A stretch of DNA of 64,000 bases, taken from the NCBI RefSeq assembly GCF_000143965.1, contig NC_014365.1, positions 124,001 through 188,000 on the forward strand. The letters run 5' to 3'. Below the pieces are notes generated by a model. The model was not told where the DNA came from and ran no database searches. It worked only from the letters and a program-made list of their open reading frames with translations. Position numbers and translations under genes: made by a program. This DNA comes from Desulfarculus baarsii DSM 2075 (GTDB lineage Bacteria; Desulfobacterota; Desulfarculia; Desulfarculales; Desulfarculaceae). Positions 43,799 through 52,304 of the stretch are shown in pieces. Position 1 is the stretch's first letter. The number at the start of each line of letters is the position of its first letter.

Positions 43799-44724
43799 GC
43801 GCCGGCCCGCGACCGGCCGACTGGGCCCTGCTTCTGGCGGCCATGGGCGGCTTGGCCGCGGGCTGGCTGTGGCCCAGGGCGGGGATCATCATCGCCCCAT
43901 ACCTGGCCTGGTGCATGGCCGGGGTGTTGTTCCTGGCCTTTTTGCGGCTGGATTTCGCGGCGCTCACGCGCGTGGACCGGGCCTCCCTGGGCGGCCTGGC
44001 CACCTGGACGACGCTCAAGCTGATCTTGCTGCCGCTGGCGGCCTGGGCCGTGACGGCGATTCTGGCCCCGCGCTGGGCCTTGGCGGCGTTGGTGCTCAGC
44101 GGCGTCAGCGCCGGGGTGACCTCGCCGTTTTTTGCCGGGCTGCTGGGGGCCGACATGGCCGGGGCCCTGCGCCTGGTGATGGCCAGCTCGCTTTTGGCCC
44201 CGCTGAGTCTGCCGGCGCTGGTGGAGCTTTTGGCCGGCCGCCACATGAGCGCCTCCTTGACCGACATGGCCGCCATGCTGGCGGCGGTGATCCTCTCGCC
44301 GCTGCTGCTGGCCAGGGTCTGTCGCCTCTTGTGGCCCCGGGCTGCCCTGGCCGTGGCCGCGCGCGGCCTACCGCTGAATCTGGCCATCATCTTTTGCGCC
44401 AACGCCGGGGTGATGGCCAAATACGGCCAATATCTGCGCGGCCGACCGCTGGAGCTGCTGGCCGCCCTGGGCTTGGCCTGTTTGCTGGCCCTGGCCTACG
44501 CCGGGATCGGCCTGGGCCTGGGCCGGCTGAGCAATGGGCGGCTGGACGGCCTGACCGGCGCGGCGGGCCTGGCTTTTTGCAACAATATCCTGGCGCTGGT
44601 CTTTGCCGAGCGCTTTTTCGGCCCCTTGGAAGCCCTGTTGTGCGCGGCCTACACCGCGCCCTACTTTTTGGTGCTGATCCCCTTGCGCCTGGCCGCCGGC
44701 CGGGCCGGCAGGAGCGAACGATGA
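43795..44724 (+). CDS. BASS-like (bile acid:sodium symporter family) transporter
   Basis: The 309-residue protein has nine or ten hydrophobic helices and inverted-repeat character resembling the bile acid:sodium symporter and arsenical-resistance superfamily, with a helix-breaking SGVSAGVTSPFFAGLLG near the middle and GAAGLAFCNNILALVFAERFFGP near the end, where the crossing unwound helices usually lie. The GTG start overlaps the thioesterase stop, and the stop overlaps the next ATG. It probably moves an organic anion with sodium; the substrate is unknown. Confidence 0.75.
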   Translation: MSAGPRPADWALLLAAMGGLAAGWLWPRAGIIIAPYLAWCMAGVLFLAFLRLDFAALTRVDRASLGGLATWTTLKLILLPLAAWAVTAILAPRWALAALVLSGVSAGVTSPFFAGLLGADMAGALRLVMASSLLAPLSLPALVELLAGRHMSASLTDMAAMLAAVILSPLLLARVCRLLWPRAALAVAARGLPLNLAIIFCANAGVMAKYGQYLRGRPLELLAALGLACLLALAYAGIGLGLGRLSNGRLDGLTGAAGLAFCNNILALVFAERFFGPLEALLCAAYTAPYFLVLIPLRLAAGRAGRSER

Positions 44725-45818
44725 GCTGGCGGTTTCTGCTTTTCATCTCGACGTTTTTCGCCATCTACGGCGGGGCCAACGCGCTGATCTTCCGCTGGCT
44801 GCGGCCGGTGCTGCCGGCGGCCGGCCCGTGGCGGTTGGGGCTGATGCTGTGGTTTGGCCTGATGGTGCTTTCGCCGGTGATCAGTCGCAACCTGGAGTCG
44901 TGGGGCTGGCTGCGGCCGGCGGCGGTCTTCGACGTGGTGGGCTATTATTGGATGGGCCTGGTTTTCGTGGGCATCTTCTTGCTGGGCCTGGCCAAGCTGG
45001 CCGGCTGGCTGTTGCCCATCGGCCCCAAGACGGCCGTGTGGCTGGGCCTTTTGGCCACGGCGGCGGCCTTTGCCTATGGCTATTACGAGGCGGCCAATCC
45101 GGGCCTGAGCTTTGTCACGGTCGAAGCCAAACTGCCGCCGGGCGTCAAACGCATCCGCATCGCCCAGATCGCCGATCAGCACCTGGGCTACACCATCAAC
45201 TCCGACCGCCTGGCCAACGTCTGCCGCCTGGTGGCCAGCCAAAAGCCCGACATCGTCGTCAGCACCGGCGATCTGCTGGAAAACACCATGGCCGACCCCG
45301 CCGCCGTGCTGGAGCCCCTGCGCCGCCTGGACCCGCCCCTGGGCAAGTGGGCCGTGCTGGGCAATCACGAGTTTTACATGGATTTGAACGCGGCCTTGGA
45401 GTATCACCGCATGGCCGGCTTCGAGCTGCTGCGCGGCCAGGGCCGCGCGCTGCCCGGCGCGCTGAGCCTGGCCGGCGTCGACGACCGGCCCCAGTCCGAC
45501 GGCCCGGCCGAACGGGCCATGCTCCAGGCCCTGCCCCAGGACATGCCGGTGGTGTTTCTGAAACATCGGCCCGACGTCACCGACGAAAGCCGGGGGCGCT
45601 TCGACCTGATGCTCTGCGGCCACACCCACGGTGGGCAGATGTTTCCTTTTGGGTTGATCGTGCGGCGGGTCTTCCCCATGCTGGAGGGCCTGCACCAACT
45701 GCCCGGCGGCGAAAAGGTCTTCGTCAGCCGGGGTTCGGGCCTGTGGGGCCCGCCGCTACGCATCCTGGCCCCGCCCGAGGTGGTGATCATCGACCTCGTG
45801 CCGGCCGGGGCCAAGTAG
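44721..45818 (+). CDS. Membrane-anchored metallophosphoesterase (YkuE/YaeI-like)
   Basis: The 365-residue protein has about four N-terminal transmembrane helices (1-120) and a calcineurin-like phosphoesterase domain with IADQHLG, STGDLLEN, GNHEF and GHTHGGQMFPFG metal motifs. The usual first motif is DxH; here it is ADQHLG, giving D-Q-H, so the dinuclear site is intact. Relatives hydrolyse UDP-diacylglucosamine or phospholipid head groups. Its ATG overlaps the BASS gene stop (ATGA at 44721-44724). Third gene of a tightly coupled operon. Confidence 0.9.
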   Translation: MSWRFLLFISTFFAIYGGANALIFRWLRPVLPAAGPWRLGLMLWFGLMVLSPVISRNLESWGWLRPAAVFDVVGYYWMGLVFVGIFLLGLAKLAGWLLPIGPKTAVWLGLLATAAAFAYGYYEAANPGLSFVTVEAKLPPGVKRIRIAQIADQHLGYTINSDRLANVCRLVASQKPDIVVSTGDLLENTMADPAAVLEPLRRLDPPLGKWAVLGNHEFYMDLNAALEYHRMAGFELLRGQGRALPGALSLAGVDDRPQSDGPAERAMLQALPQDMPVVFLKHRPDVTDESRGRFDLMLCGHTHGGQMFPFGLIVRRVFPMLEGLHQLPGGEKVFVSRGSGLWGPPLRILAPPEVVIIDLVPAGAK

Positions 45819-45915
45819 CGCCGCGCGCCAACTGGCCGGGCCACGCCAAGCGCCCCAGCCACGCGCCAGCGCGACGTTCCACGGCCCCCGACCGCGACCC
45901 CCTCGGCCCACGGGC

Positions 45916-46248
45916 CTAGCAGGCCTTCAGGGCCTCTTCCTTGGTGGCGAAGAGGGGAATGATCTTGGTGAAGCCGGCGATCTCAAAGACCTGCTTGACC
46001 TCGGGACGCGGCGCGAACAGGGCCAGCTTGCCCTTGCGCGCGGCCATCTCCTTGGCCCGCATCAGCAATATGCGCAGCCCCGCGCTGCTGATGTATTCCA
46101 GCTCGCTCATGTCGCACAGCAAGAGTTTGTCGTCCTCGGTCAACTGGCCCTGCATGGCTTGATCGACCATCGGGCTGGAGCTGGCGTCGAGCCGCCCGAC
46201 CAACTTGCAGATAAGCGCGCCGCCTTCGCGGACAGACGTGACTTCCAT
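45916..46248 (-). CDS. STAS-domain anti-sigma-factor antagonist
   Basis: The 110-residue protein is a single STAS domain with the phosphorylatable serine region DMSELEYISSAGLRILL, as in SpoIIAA/RsbV. It would bind an anti-sigma kinase and switch with phosphorylation. AAGGAG lies 8 bases before the ATG at 46248, and a promoter with a perfect TTGACA lies at 46283-46310. No kinase or phosphatase partner is encoded next to it. Confidence 0.92.
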   Translation of the reverse strand: MEVTSVREGGALICKLVGRLDASSSPMVDQAMQGQLTEDDKLLLCDMSELEYISSAGLRILLMRAKEMAARKGKLALFAPRPEVKQVFEIAGFTKIIPLFATKEEALKAC

Positions 46249-46282
46249 CGCATAACTCCTTGGCACGAGGCGTCGAAGGCGA

Positions 46283-46310
46283 TTTTTACAGCAAACGCCG
46301 GCAATGTCAA
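46283..46310 (-). promoter_or_regulatory. Promoter of the STAS gene
   Basis: On the minus strand TTGACA (46305-46310), a 16-base spacer and TAAAAA (46283-46288). Transcription would start about 30 bases before the ATG. Confidence 0.65.
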
Positions 46311-46369
46311 ACACAACCAACGCCGGGGCGCCAACAGCCGCGCGGCTCGATCGATCGGCCATTTTATCC

Positions 46370-46399
46370 TTGGCCGCCGGCCCCGGCTCTGGCAATAAT
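46370..46399 (+). promoter_or_regulatory. Possible promoter of the CoA-transferase/GNAT gene
   Basis: TTGGCC (46370-46375), an 18-base spacer and AATAAT (46394-46399) precede the gene by about 80 bases. The match is weak. Confidence 0.35.
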
Positions 46400-46478
46400 C
46401 TAAGGAATATGCGGCGGCCCACCCACGCCATCATTACGCAGCAACCGACCACCGACCGCTTCCGCCGGAGAAGACTTG

Positions 46479-48386
46479 ATGCGCAGCCACAAAAACACCT
46501 ACTGGCCCGATGACTACCAGTACAAGAAGTACAATGTCACCCAGGCCATCAGCCGCATCCGGCCTGGCCAGCGCGTGTTCATCGGCTCGGGCGCCGGAGA
46601 GCCCCAGGCCCTGGTGCGCGAGCTTTCCAAAAGCTCCAGCCATTTCACCGACGTGGAGATCGTGCGCCTGTTGGGCCTGGAAAGCTCGCCCCTGGCCCCC
46701 ATCGCCATGCGCACCTCCGGCCACAGCCTCAACGTGCGCTATTTCTACCTGGGCTCGGCCAAGACCCAGACCCTGGCCGCCTCCAAGCGCTTTTTCACGC
46801 CGATCAACCTCTCGGCCGTGCCGCGCCTGTTCAAAACGCGCCAACTGCCCATCCACGTGGCCCTGATCCAGTGCTCCGAGCCAGACGACTTCGGCTGGAT
46901 GAGCCTGGGCGTCAGCGTCGACGTGACCCTGGCCGCCGTCCAGGCCGCCGACATGGTCATCGCCCAGGTCAACCCCAAGATGCCCCGCGTCCTGGGCCAC
47001 GGCTTCGTCCACGTCAACGACGTCGACATCATCGTCGAGCGCGAGGAAGAACTGATCTACCTCGAGCAATCGCCCAACTTCGAGTCGGCCAACCTCATCG
47101 CCAAACACGTGGCCAAGCTCATCGACGACGGTTCGACCCTGCAAATGAGCCTGGGCGCCACGCCCCAGGCCATCTGGCTGGGCGTCTCCAGCAAAAACGA
47201 CCTGGGCGTGCACACCCAGTTTCTCACCGACGGCGTGATGAAGCTCTTTGCCCAGGGCGTGATCAACAACAAAAACAAAGGCTTCAACAACGACCGCATG
47301 GTCGCCAGCGCCGCCCTGGGCTCGCGCAACCTCTACGAGTTCATCAACGACAACCCGGCCGTGGAGTTCCACCCCTCCGACTACGTCAACGACCCGGCCA
47401 TCATCGCCCGTCACAACAAGATGGTCTCGGTCAACGTGGCCATGGCCATGGACCTCACCGGCCAGGCCGCCGCCGACGCCCTGCCCTACAACCACTACTC
47501 CGGCGTCAACGGAACCATGGACTTCATCCGCGGCGCGCAAAATTCGCCCGGCGGCAAAAGCATCCTCATGCTGCCCAGCACCACCCTCGACGGCCAGGCC
47601 AGCCGCATCACGCCCTCCCTCGATGGCATCCCCGTCGTCGTGCCCAGGGCCGAGGTGCAATACGTGGTCACCGAATACGGCGTGGTCAACCTCTTCGGCA
47701 AGACCTTGCAGGAAAGGGCCATCGCCCTGATCAGCGTGGCCCACCCGGACTTCCGCGACGAACTATACGAAAAAGCCAAGGATATCGGCCTGCTGGCCCC
47801 GGAGCGCACCTTCGCCGACACCATCCGCAGCGTCTATCCCCTCAAGCTGGAGGAAAAACGCATCATCGGCGGCCAGGAGATCTTCTTCCGCCCGGCCCGG
47901 CCCACCGACGAACGCAGCATCCAAGAGCACTTCTACAACCTCGACCACCGCGACGTCGTGCGCCGCTTCATGGCCGAAAAAAGCTCCTTCCTGCGCGAGG
48001 ATCTGGCCGGCATGTATCAGGTCGACTACATCCACGACATGACCATGGTCGCCTCCACCGGCGAACTGGGCTTCGAAAAGGTCATCGCCGTGGGCGGTTA
48101 TTTCCTCAACCCAGCCACCAACGTGGCCGAAGTGGCCTACAGCGTCAGCAAGGAATGGCAAGGCAAGGGCATCAGCTCGGTCATCCAGGAAAAACTGGCC
48201 GTCGCCGCCCGCGAACACGGCATCGCCGGCTTCGAGGCCTTCACCTTCCCCCACAACAAGAGCATGATCGCCTTGTTTGAAAAGCTGCCCTTCAAGGTCA
48301 CCAGCCGCCTGGCCGACGACACCTTGATCCTCGTCTGCCGCTTCGACGAGCCCAAACCGCAAAAAGAAGAGCAGACCCGCGCCTAA
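46479..48386 (+). CDS. Acetyl-CoA hydrolase/CoA-transferase fused to a GNAT domain
   Basis: The 635-residue protein joins an acetyl-CoA hydrolase/4-hydroxybutyrate CoA-transferase-type domain (about 1-455) and a C-terminal GNAT acetyltransferase domain (about 465-625). The first domain has GSGAGEPQALVREL and VVTEYGVVNLFGKTLQERAIALI, with the Glu that would form the glutamyl-CoA intermediate. In the GNAT part, SVSKEWQGKGISSVIQEKL gives the acetyl-CoA pyrophosphate loop (QGKGIS). GGAG lies 8 bases before the ATG; a TTG one codon earlier is possible. It may couple CoA transfer to acetylation of a protein or itself. Confidence 0.9.
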   Translation: MRSHKNTYWPDDYQYKKYNVTQAISRIRPGQRVFIGSGAGEPQALVRELSKSSSHFTDVEIVRLLGLESSPLAPIAMRTSGHSLNVRYFYLGSAKTQTLAASKRFFTPINLSAVPRLFKTRQLPIHVALIQCSEPDDFGWMSLGVSVDVTLAAVQAADMVIAQVNPKMPRVLGHGFVHVNDVDIIVEREEELIYLEQSPNFESANLIAKHVAKLIDDGSTLQMSLGATPQAIWLGVSSKNDLGVHTQFLTDGVMKLFAQGVINNKNKGFNNDRMVASAALGSRNLYEFINDNPAVEFHPSDYVNDPAIIARHNKMVSVNVAMAMDLTGQAAADALPYNHYSGVNGTMDFIRGAQNSPGGKSILMLPSTTLDGQASRITPSLDGIPVVVPRAEVQYVVTEYGVVNLFGKTLQERAIALISVAHPDFRDELYEKAKDIGLLAPERTFADTIRSVYPLKLEEKRIIGGQEIFFRPARPTDERSIQEHFYNLDHRDVVRRFMAEKSSFLREDLAGMYQVDYIHDMTMVASTGELGFEKVIAVGGYFLNPATNVAEVAYSVSKEWQGKGISSVIQEKLAVAAREHGIAGFEAFTFPHNKSMIALFEKLPFKVTSRLADDTLILVCRFDEPKPQKEEQTRA

Positions 48387-48402
48387 GGCGCTTGGCCCGC
48401 CA

Positions 48403-48445
48403 AAAAACAACGCCCCTCGCCATCACTGGCCGGGGCGTTGTTTTT
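48403..48445. terminator. Bidirectional Rho-independent terminator
   Basis: AAAAACAACGCCCC (48403-48416) and its exact complement (48432-48445) form a 14-bp stem with A and T runs at the ends, between the convergent CoA-transferase and Cache genes. It should work on both strands. Confidence 0.88.
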
Positions 48446-48455
48446 GCCACAGGCG

Positions 48456-48992
48456 CTATTTCTCGACGTAGACCCCAGAGCCAATGAAATAATCCGTGCC
48501 CGGGACGGGCTCCACGTAGCCCCGCTTGAGGTGCGCGCCGCCCATGCCCGGCCGCGCCCAATAAAAATCGAAAAACCCGCCGCCCTTTTTGGCCACGGCC
48601 ACCGCCTCGCGCACGGCGTATTTGCCCTTGGCGTCCTTCAAATCTCGCAGATTGACGCCCACCAGCTCTGGCTGGGCCGCGTGGGCGATGTTGCGGCAAT
48701 TCATGTCGTAAACATAAAGATAGCCCGAGCCGTCATCATAAAAACGGATCGGCGCGATGAAGTTGCGGATCAAGGCCATCCGCGCCCGCTCGTCGGGCTG
48801 GCCCTCCAACAGGGCCGCCAACCCCAACGCCGCCGCGTGCACCACCGCCCTGACCTCGCGCTCGGCGCAGTCAAGCGCCGACGAAGCCGCCGCCGGGCCA
48901 GACCACGGGCCCAACACCACGCCAAAAACCATCAGCCCCGCGACCAGGCCCGCGCCGAACACGCCACCCCTCGCGCCACTTCTCGCCATCAT
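48456..48992 (-). CDS. Secreted single-domain Cache protein (tandem copy 1)
   Basis: The 178-residue product has a signal peptide (about 1-37) and a single-Cache domain: ERARMALIRNFIAPIRFYDDGSGYLYVYDMNCRNIAHAAQPELVG, then GGGFFDFYWARPG and PGTDYFIGSGVYVEK. Nothing follows the domain, so it is a free periplasmic protein. The ATGATG at 48989-48992 is preceded by a purine-rich site. It is followed upstream on the same strand by a close paralogue; the conserved Cys and His (DMNCRNIAHAAQP) are shared by both copies. Confidence 0.87.
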   Translation of the reverse strand: MMARSGARGGVFGAGLVAGLMVFGVVLGPWSGPAAASSALDCAEREVRAVVHAAALGLAALLEGQPDERARMALIRNFIAPIRFYDDGSGYLYVYDMNCRNIAHAAQPELVGVNLRDLKDAKGKYAVREAVAVAKKGGGFFDFYWARPGMGGAHLKRGYVEPVPGTDYFIGSGVYVEK

Positions 48993-49086
48993 TGGCCGCC
49001 CCTTCTCCCATCTTATGAACGACGGCGCGGTAAACGCCGCCAAAACCAATCAGTGCTCGACCACCTGCCAACGCCGCCGGGCCGCG

Positions 49087-49602
49087 CTATTTAACGGCGC
49101 GATATACGCCCGAGCCGATGAAATAATCCGTGCCCGCGATAGGCTCGGCATAGCCGACCTTGGGCGTGATCTCCTTGGTGTCGGGGCGCGGCCACCAGAA
49201 ATGATAATACCCCCCACCCTTTTTGCCGGCCTCCACCGTCTGGCGCACCGGATGATTGCCCTTATCGTCGACAAGGTCGGCAAGCTGCTTGCCCACCATC
49301 TGCGGTTGGGCCGCGTGGGCGATGTTGACGCAGTTGGAGTCGTAAACAAACAAATAGCCGGAATTATCGGATAAAAAGCGGATCGGCGCGATGAATTTGC
49401 GCAGCAACGCCACCCGCGCCTCATCGTTGGGCTGATCCTTCAGCAACGGCGCCAAACCCTGGGCCAAGGCGTGCACCACCGCTTTGATCTCGCGCTCGTC
49501 GCAGCTGCGCCCGTCATCGGCCGCCCAAGCCGAACCCAGGCCCAACGCCAGGCACATCAGCGCCGCGCCACAGATCTTGCCCAACAAGCTACCTTTGCCC
49601 AT
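49087..49602 (-). CDS. Secreted single-domain Cache protein (tandem copy 2)
   Basis: The 171-residue product has a signal peptide (about 1-27) and the same domain as its neighbour: DEARVALLRKFIAPIRFLSDNSGYLFVYDSNCVNIAHAAQPQMVG, GGGYYHFWWPRPD and AGTDYFIGSGVYRAVK. GGAG fixes the ATG at 49602. The two genes are about 95 bases apart and likely arose by duplication. A looser relative lies at 25.8 kb. The NCxNIAHA motif seems characteristic and may contribute to ligand binding. Confidence 0.88.
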   Translation of the reverse strand: MGKGSLLGKICGAALMCLALGLGSAWAADDGRSCDEREIKAVVHALAQGLAPLLKDQPNDEARVALLRKFIAPIRFLSDNSGYLFVYDSNCVNIAHAAQPQMVGKQLADLVDDKGNHPVRQTVEAGKKGGGYYHFWWPRPDTKEITPKVGYAEPIAGTDYFIGSGVYRAVK

Positions 49603-49634
49603 TGCTCTCCGCTCCTCTCGCCGGACCCCGTGGC

Positions 49635-50528
49635 TCACTCCCGCCGGATTTCGGGATCCATGTGCACGATTACCTGATCCAAGCCTTCGATATCACGCAG
49701 CAAACAAAGCTCAACTGTCTTGGCGATGGCGTGGCCCTCGGCCACGGTCATCTCCGCCGGCACCACCACGTGCACCTGGGCCTGGTGCAGCCCGCCCGAG
49801 CTGCGCACGCGCAGATCGTGAAAGCCACGCACGCCAGGCACCGTGCGCACGCACTCCTCGATGCGGCTGGTGATCTCCGCCGGGGGCGCGGCGTCGGAAA
49901 GCTCGCGCAACGCCGCCCACAACACCCGCCAGCCCGCCGCCAGGATCATCAGCGCCACCACCAGCGTGGCCAGCGCGTCGGCCCAGTCCAGCCCAGGCCA
50001 GATCATCGCCACGCCCACCCCCGCCAGCACCGCCACCGAAGACAACGCGTCCGAACGATGATGCCAGGCGTTGGCCCGCACCGAGGCGCTGTGAATCCGC
50101 CGACCCACCGCCATCGTCACCTGAAAAAGCATTTCTTTGGCTAGGATCGAAACCGCGGCCACCGCCAAGGCCAAGCCAGTCGGCGCGCCGGCCGCCGGCC
50201 GGCCCAGCGAAAGCACGGCGTCATAACCCAATAACGCCGCCACCGCCGCCAACGTCAGCCCCACCACCGCCGCCGACATCGTCTCCAAACGGGCGTGGCC
50301 AAAATGGTGATTGCTGTCGGGGCCCTTGCCGCGCATGCGTAGGCCCCACAACACCACCACATCACTGAATAAATCGCTGATGGAATGCACCGCGTCGGCG
50401 ATAAGCGCCTGGCTGCGGCCCAACACGCCGCCCAAAACCTTCAGCGCGATCAACGCCACATTGACCCAAAGCCCCAACCAGGTTATGCGCCTGCCGGACA
50501 AATCGCCTCTGTCATGATCAGTGGGCAT
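49635..50528 (-). CDS. Cation diffusion facilitator (CDF) transporter
   Basis: The 297-residue protein has six transmembrane helices and a C-terminal cytoplasmic metal-binding domain. Transport-site motifs are ADAVHSISDLFSD and WHHRSDALSS (HxxxD on TM2 and TM5), typical of divalent-cation exporters for zinc, iron or cobalt. The ATG at 50528 has a poor ribosome site; an in-frame ATG near 50567 would add 13 residues. It ends 32 bases before the second Cache gene on the same strand, so cotranscription is possible. Confidence 0.92.
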   Translation of the reverse strand: MPTDHDRGDLSGRRITWLGLWVNVALIALKVLGGVLGRSQALIADAVHSISDLFSDVVVLWGLRMRGKGPDSNHHFGHARLETMSAAVVGLTLAAVAALLGYDAVLSLGRPAAGAPTGLALAVAAVSILAKEMLFQVTMAVGRRIHSASVRANAWHHRSDALSSVAVLAGVGVAMIWPGLDWADALATLVVALMILAAGWRVLWAALRELSDAAPPAEITSRIEECVRTVPGVRGFHDLRVRSSGGLHQAQVHVVVPAEMTVAEGHAIAKTVELCLLRDIEGLDQVIVHMDPEIRRE

Positions 50529-50748
50529 CGTCGATGACCACCCTCGCTTGCCTGCTGTTGGATACATTGCGCCATGATGACCGACAGCGCGGGGCTCTGG
50601 CTGGATGATCGGTCCCCAGGGTCGGGCGCTTGGTTCATGATAACGCAAAGCGCCCCGCGGCGCGAGGTGTTGGATGAGGTGGTTTTGCAATGAGCGCCGG
50701 GCTGGGGAAGGCACGGAAAAGAGAAGAGGGAATCGGCCTGCGGGACGA

Positions 50749-50788
50749 GGCGGGGGCTCTTTTGCCTCGCGGCGGCGGAGCCCCCGCC
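50749..50788. repeat. GC-rich inverted repeat
   Basis: GGCGGGGGCTC (50749-50759) pairs with GAGCCCCCGCC (50778-50788), an 11-bp stem around an 18-base loop in non-coding DNA. Confidence 0.55.
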
Positions 50789-50856
50789 CAGGGGCCATCG
50801 AGGGTAGGCGCCAATCTGGCATGGTCGGCCCGCTCTGCCTGACCGGGCGCCGGCCT

Positions 50857-50883
50857 CTTTTTCTTTGGGCGCAAAAGAAAAAG
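50857..50883. repeat. REP-like inverted repeat with a CTTTTTCTTT stem
   Basis: CTTTTTCTTT (50857-50866) pairs with AAAGAAAAAG (50874-50883) around GGGCGCA. This looks like dispersed extragenic elements in GC-rich proteobacteria and lies downstream of mgtC, where it could act as a terminator. Confidence 0.5.
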
Positions 50884-50919
50884 CTCCCCCCCGCGTCTTG
50901 CGCTGGCCGTAGCCCGGCC

Positions 50920-51615
50920 TCAGGGCACGTCGGCCTCGTGCCAGGAATAGCAGGTCACGTCCGGCACTTGTTCCAGTTCATCCAGCATCGTCGCCCACTT
51001 GGCGCCCGAGATGATGCGCAGCCGGAAGGTGGCCGAGACGGTGTCGCTTTCCAGGCAACGATTTTTGCCCAAAAAGATCAGATGCGCGCCGTAGTGTTTG
51101 AGCAGATCGCGCACGCCATCGACGGCCTTGCGTGAATCGGCCTCGAGGCTGAGCACGACCAGTTGTTCCTTGGGCAGCAGGCGCGCCAGCGTGGGGAAGA
51201 AGGCCAGCGCGACAAACGTCAGCGCCACCACCACGAAGGCTGGCAGATAGAGCCCCGCGCCCACCGACAGGCCCACGCCGGTCAGCACCCACATGGCCGC
51301 GCCGGTGGTGACGCCCCAGGCCGAACGCCGGCCCTGGATGATCGCGCCAGCGCCCAAAAAGCCCATGCCGGCGATGGCGTATGACGGCAGGCGGCCGGGA
51401 TCCATGCGGATCATGCTGTCGTTGGCGTTGGAGGCGAAAAGTTGGGTGAGGTAGAGCGACAGGCTCATCAGCAGGGCGCCGGCCATGCACACCAGGATGC
51501 ACGAGCGCAGGCCTGCGGCCTTGCTGTGGCGTTCACGCTCCAAGCCGATGATCATGCCCAAGGCCCCGGCCATGGCGATGCGGGCGACCATTGTTGTTTC
51601 ATCTAGATAGACCAT
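50920..51615 (-). CDS. mgtC: MgtC/SapB-family membrane protein
   Basis: The 231-residue protein has four or five hydrophobic helices with the MgtC signature IAMAGALGMIIGLERERHSKAAGLRSCILVCMAGALLM and YAIAGMGFLGAGAIIQ, and a C-terminal ACT-like cytoplasmic domain (about 150-231). MgtC proteins affect magnesium homeostasis and inhibit ATP synthase in some bacteria. AAGGGGGG precedes the ATG at 51615. It lies after lemA on the same strand with a 70-base gap. Confidence 0.92.
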   Translation of the reverse strand: MVYLDETTMVARIAMAGALGMIIGLERERHSKAAGLRSCILVCMAGALLMSLSLYLTQLFASNANDSMIRMDPGRLPSYAIAGMGFLGAGAIIQGRRSAWGVTTGAAMWVLTGVGLSVGAGLYLPAFVVVALTFVALAFFPTLARLLPKEQLVVLSLEADSRKAVDGVRDLLKHYGAHLIFLGKNRCLESDTVSATFRLRIISGAKWATMLDELEQVPDVTCYSWHEADVP

Positions 51616-51683
51616 GGGCCCCCCTTTTTTGCTTGGCCACGCCGCCGGCGGGGCGTCGGCCACCCCGCCGGCGGCGTTTGCCG

Positions 51684-52250
51684 TCAGAACTTGACCTGAG
51701 GCGCTTGCTGGGCCTGGGCCGCCGCCTGGAACGGCTCGATGCGTTCGAAGCCCATCAGCCGGGCCAGGATCATCGTCGGCAGGGTTTCCACCGCCAGGTT
51801 GTATTCCTTGACCGCCGCGTTGTAGCGCGTGCGGGCCACGGTGATGCGATTTTCGGTGCCTTCGAGTTGGGCTTGCAGGTCGCGGAAGTTTTGGTTGGCC
51901 TTCAACTCGGGGTAGCGTTCGACCACCACCATCAGCCGGCCCAGGGCGCTTTGCATGGCCTGATCGGCGGCCAGCTTGCCGCCGATGTCGCCGGCCTGGG
52001 TGAACTGCCGCCGGGCCTCGATGACCCCTTGCAGTGTCTCTTTTTCATGGGCGGCGTAGCCCTTGACCGTCTCGACCAGGTTGGGGATCAGGTCGTAACG
52101 CCGTTGCAGGTCGGTTTCCACGTTGGCCTGGGCCTCGCGCACGTTTTCGCGCTGGGCCTTGAGGGTGTTGTAGGGGCTGACGAACAGCCACAGAAAACCC
52201 AACAGCGCGACCAGGCCCACTCCGATGGCGATTTTTGCTCCCTTGCTCAT
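51684..52250 (-). CDS. lemA: LemA-family protein
   Basis: The 188-residue protein has one N-terminal transmembrane helix (about 6-25) and a long four-helix LemA domain with YNTLKAQRENVREAQANVETDLQRRYDLIPNLVETVKGYAAHEKETLQ. LemA is anchored in the membrane and is often next to a TPM-domain protein, as here with one gene between. Its role is not settled. GGAGG at 52261-52265 on the minus strand lies 10 bases before the ATG at 52250; an upstream ATG at 52271 adds seven residues. Confidence 0.93.
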   Translation of the reverse strand: MSKGAKIAIGVGLVALLGFLWLFVSPYNTLKAQRENVREAQANVETDLQRRYDLIPNLVETVKGYAAHEKETLQGVIEARRQFTQAGDIGGKLAADQAMQSALGRLMVVVERYPELKANQNFRDLQAQLEGTENRITVARTRYNAAVKEYNLAVETLPTMILARLMGFERIEPFQAAAQAQQAPQVKF

Positions 52251-52304
52251 GCGCCCCATTCCTCCAGACAAATTATGTTAGACCTCGAAAAAAAGCTCGT
52301 TTGG

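Larger units (their letters stand above)
50529..50919. other. Intergenic region with inverted repeats
   Basis: No gene is supported in this gap between CDF and mgtC. It contains two hairpins: an 11-bp GC stem and a 10-bp A/T-rich stem, annotated separately, and is otherwise unremarkable. Confidence 0.5.

Noticed and set aside
48456-49602. Tandem Cache genes as a single frameshifted receptor
   Set aside because: Each has its own signal peptide, ribosome site and stop, so they are separate proteins.
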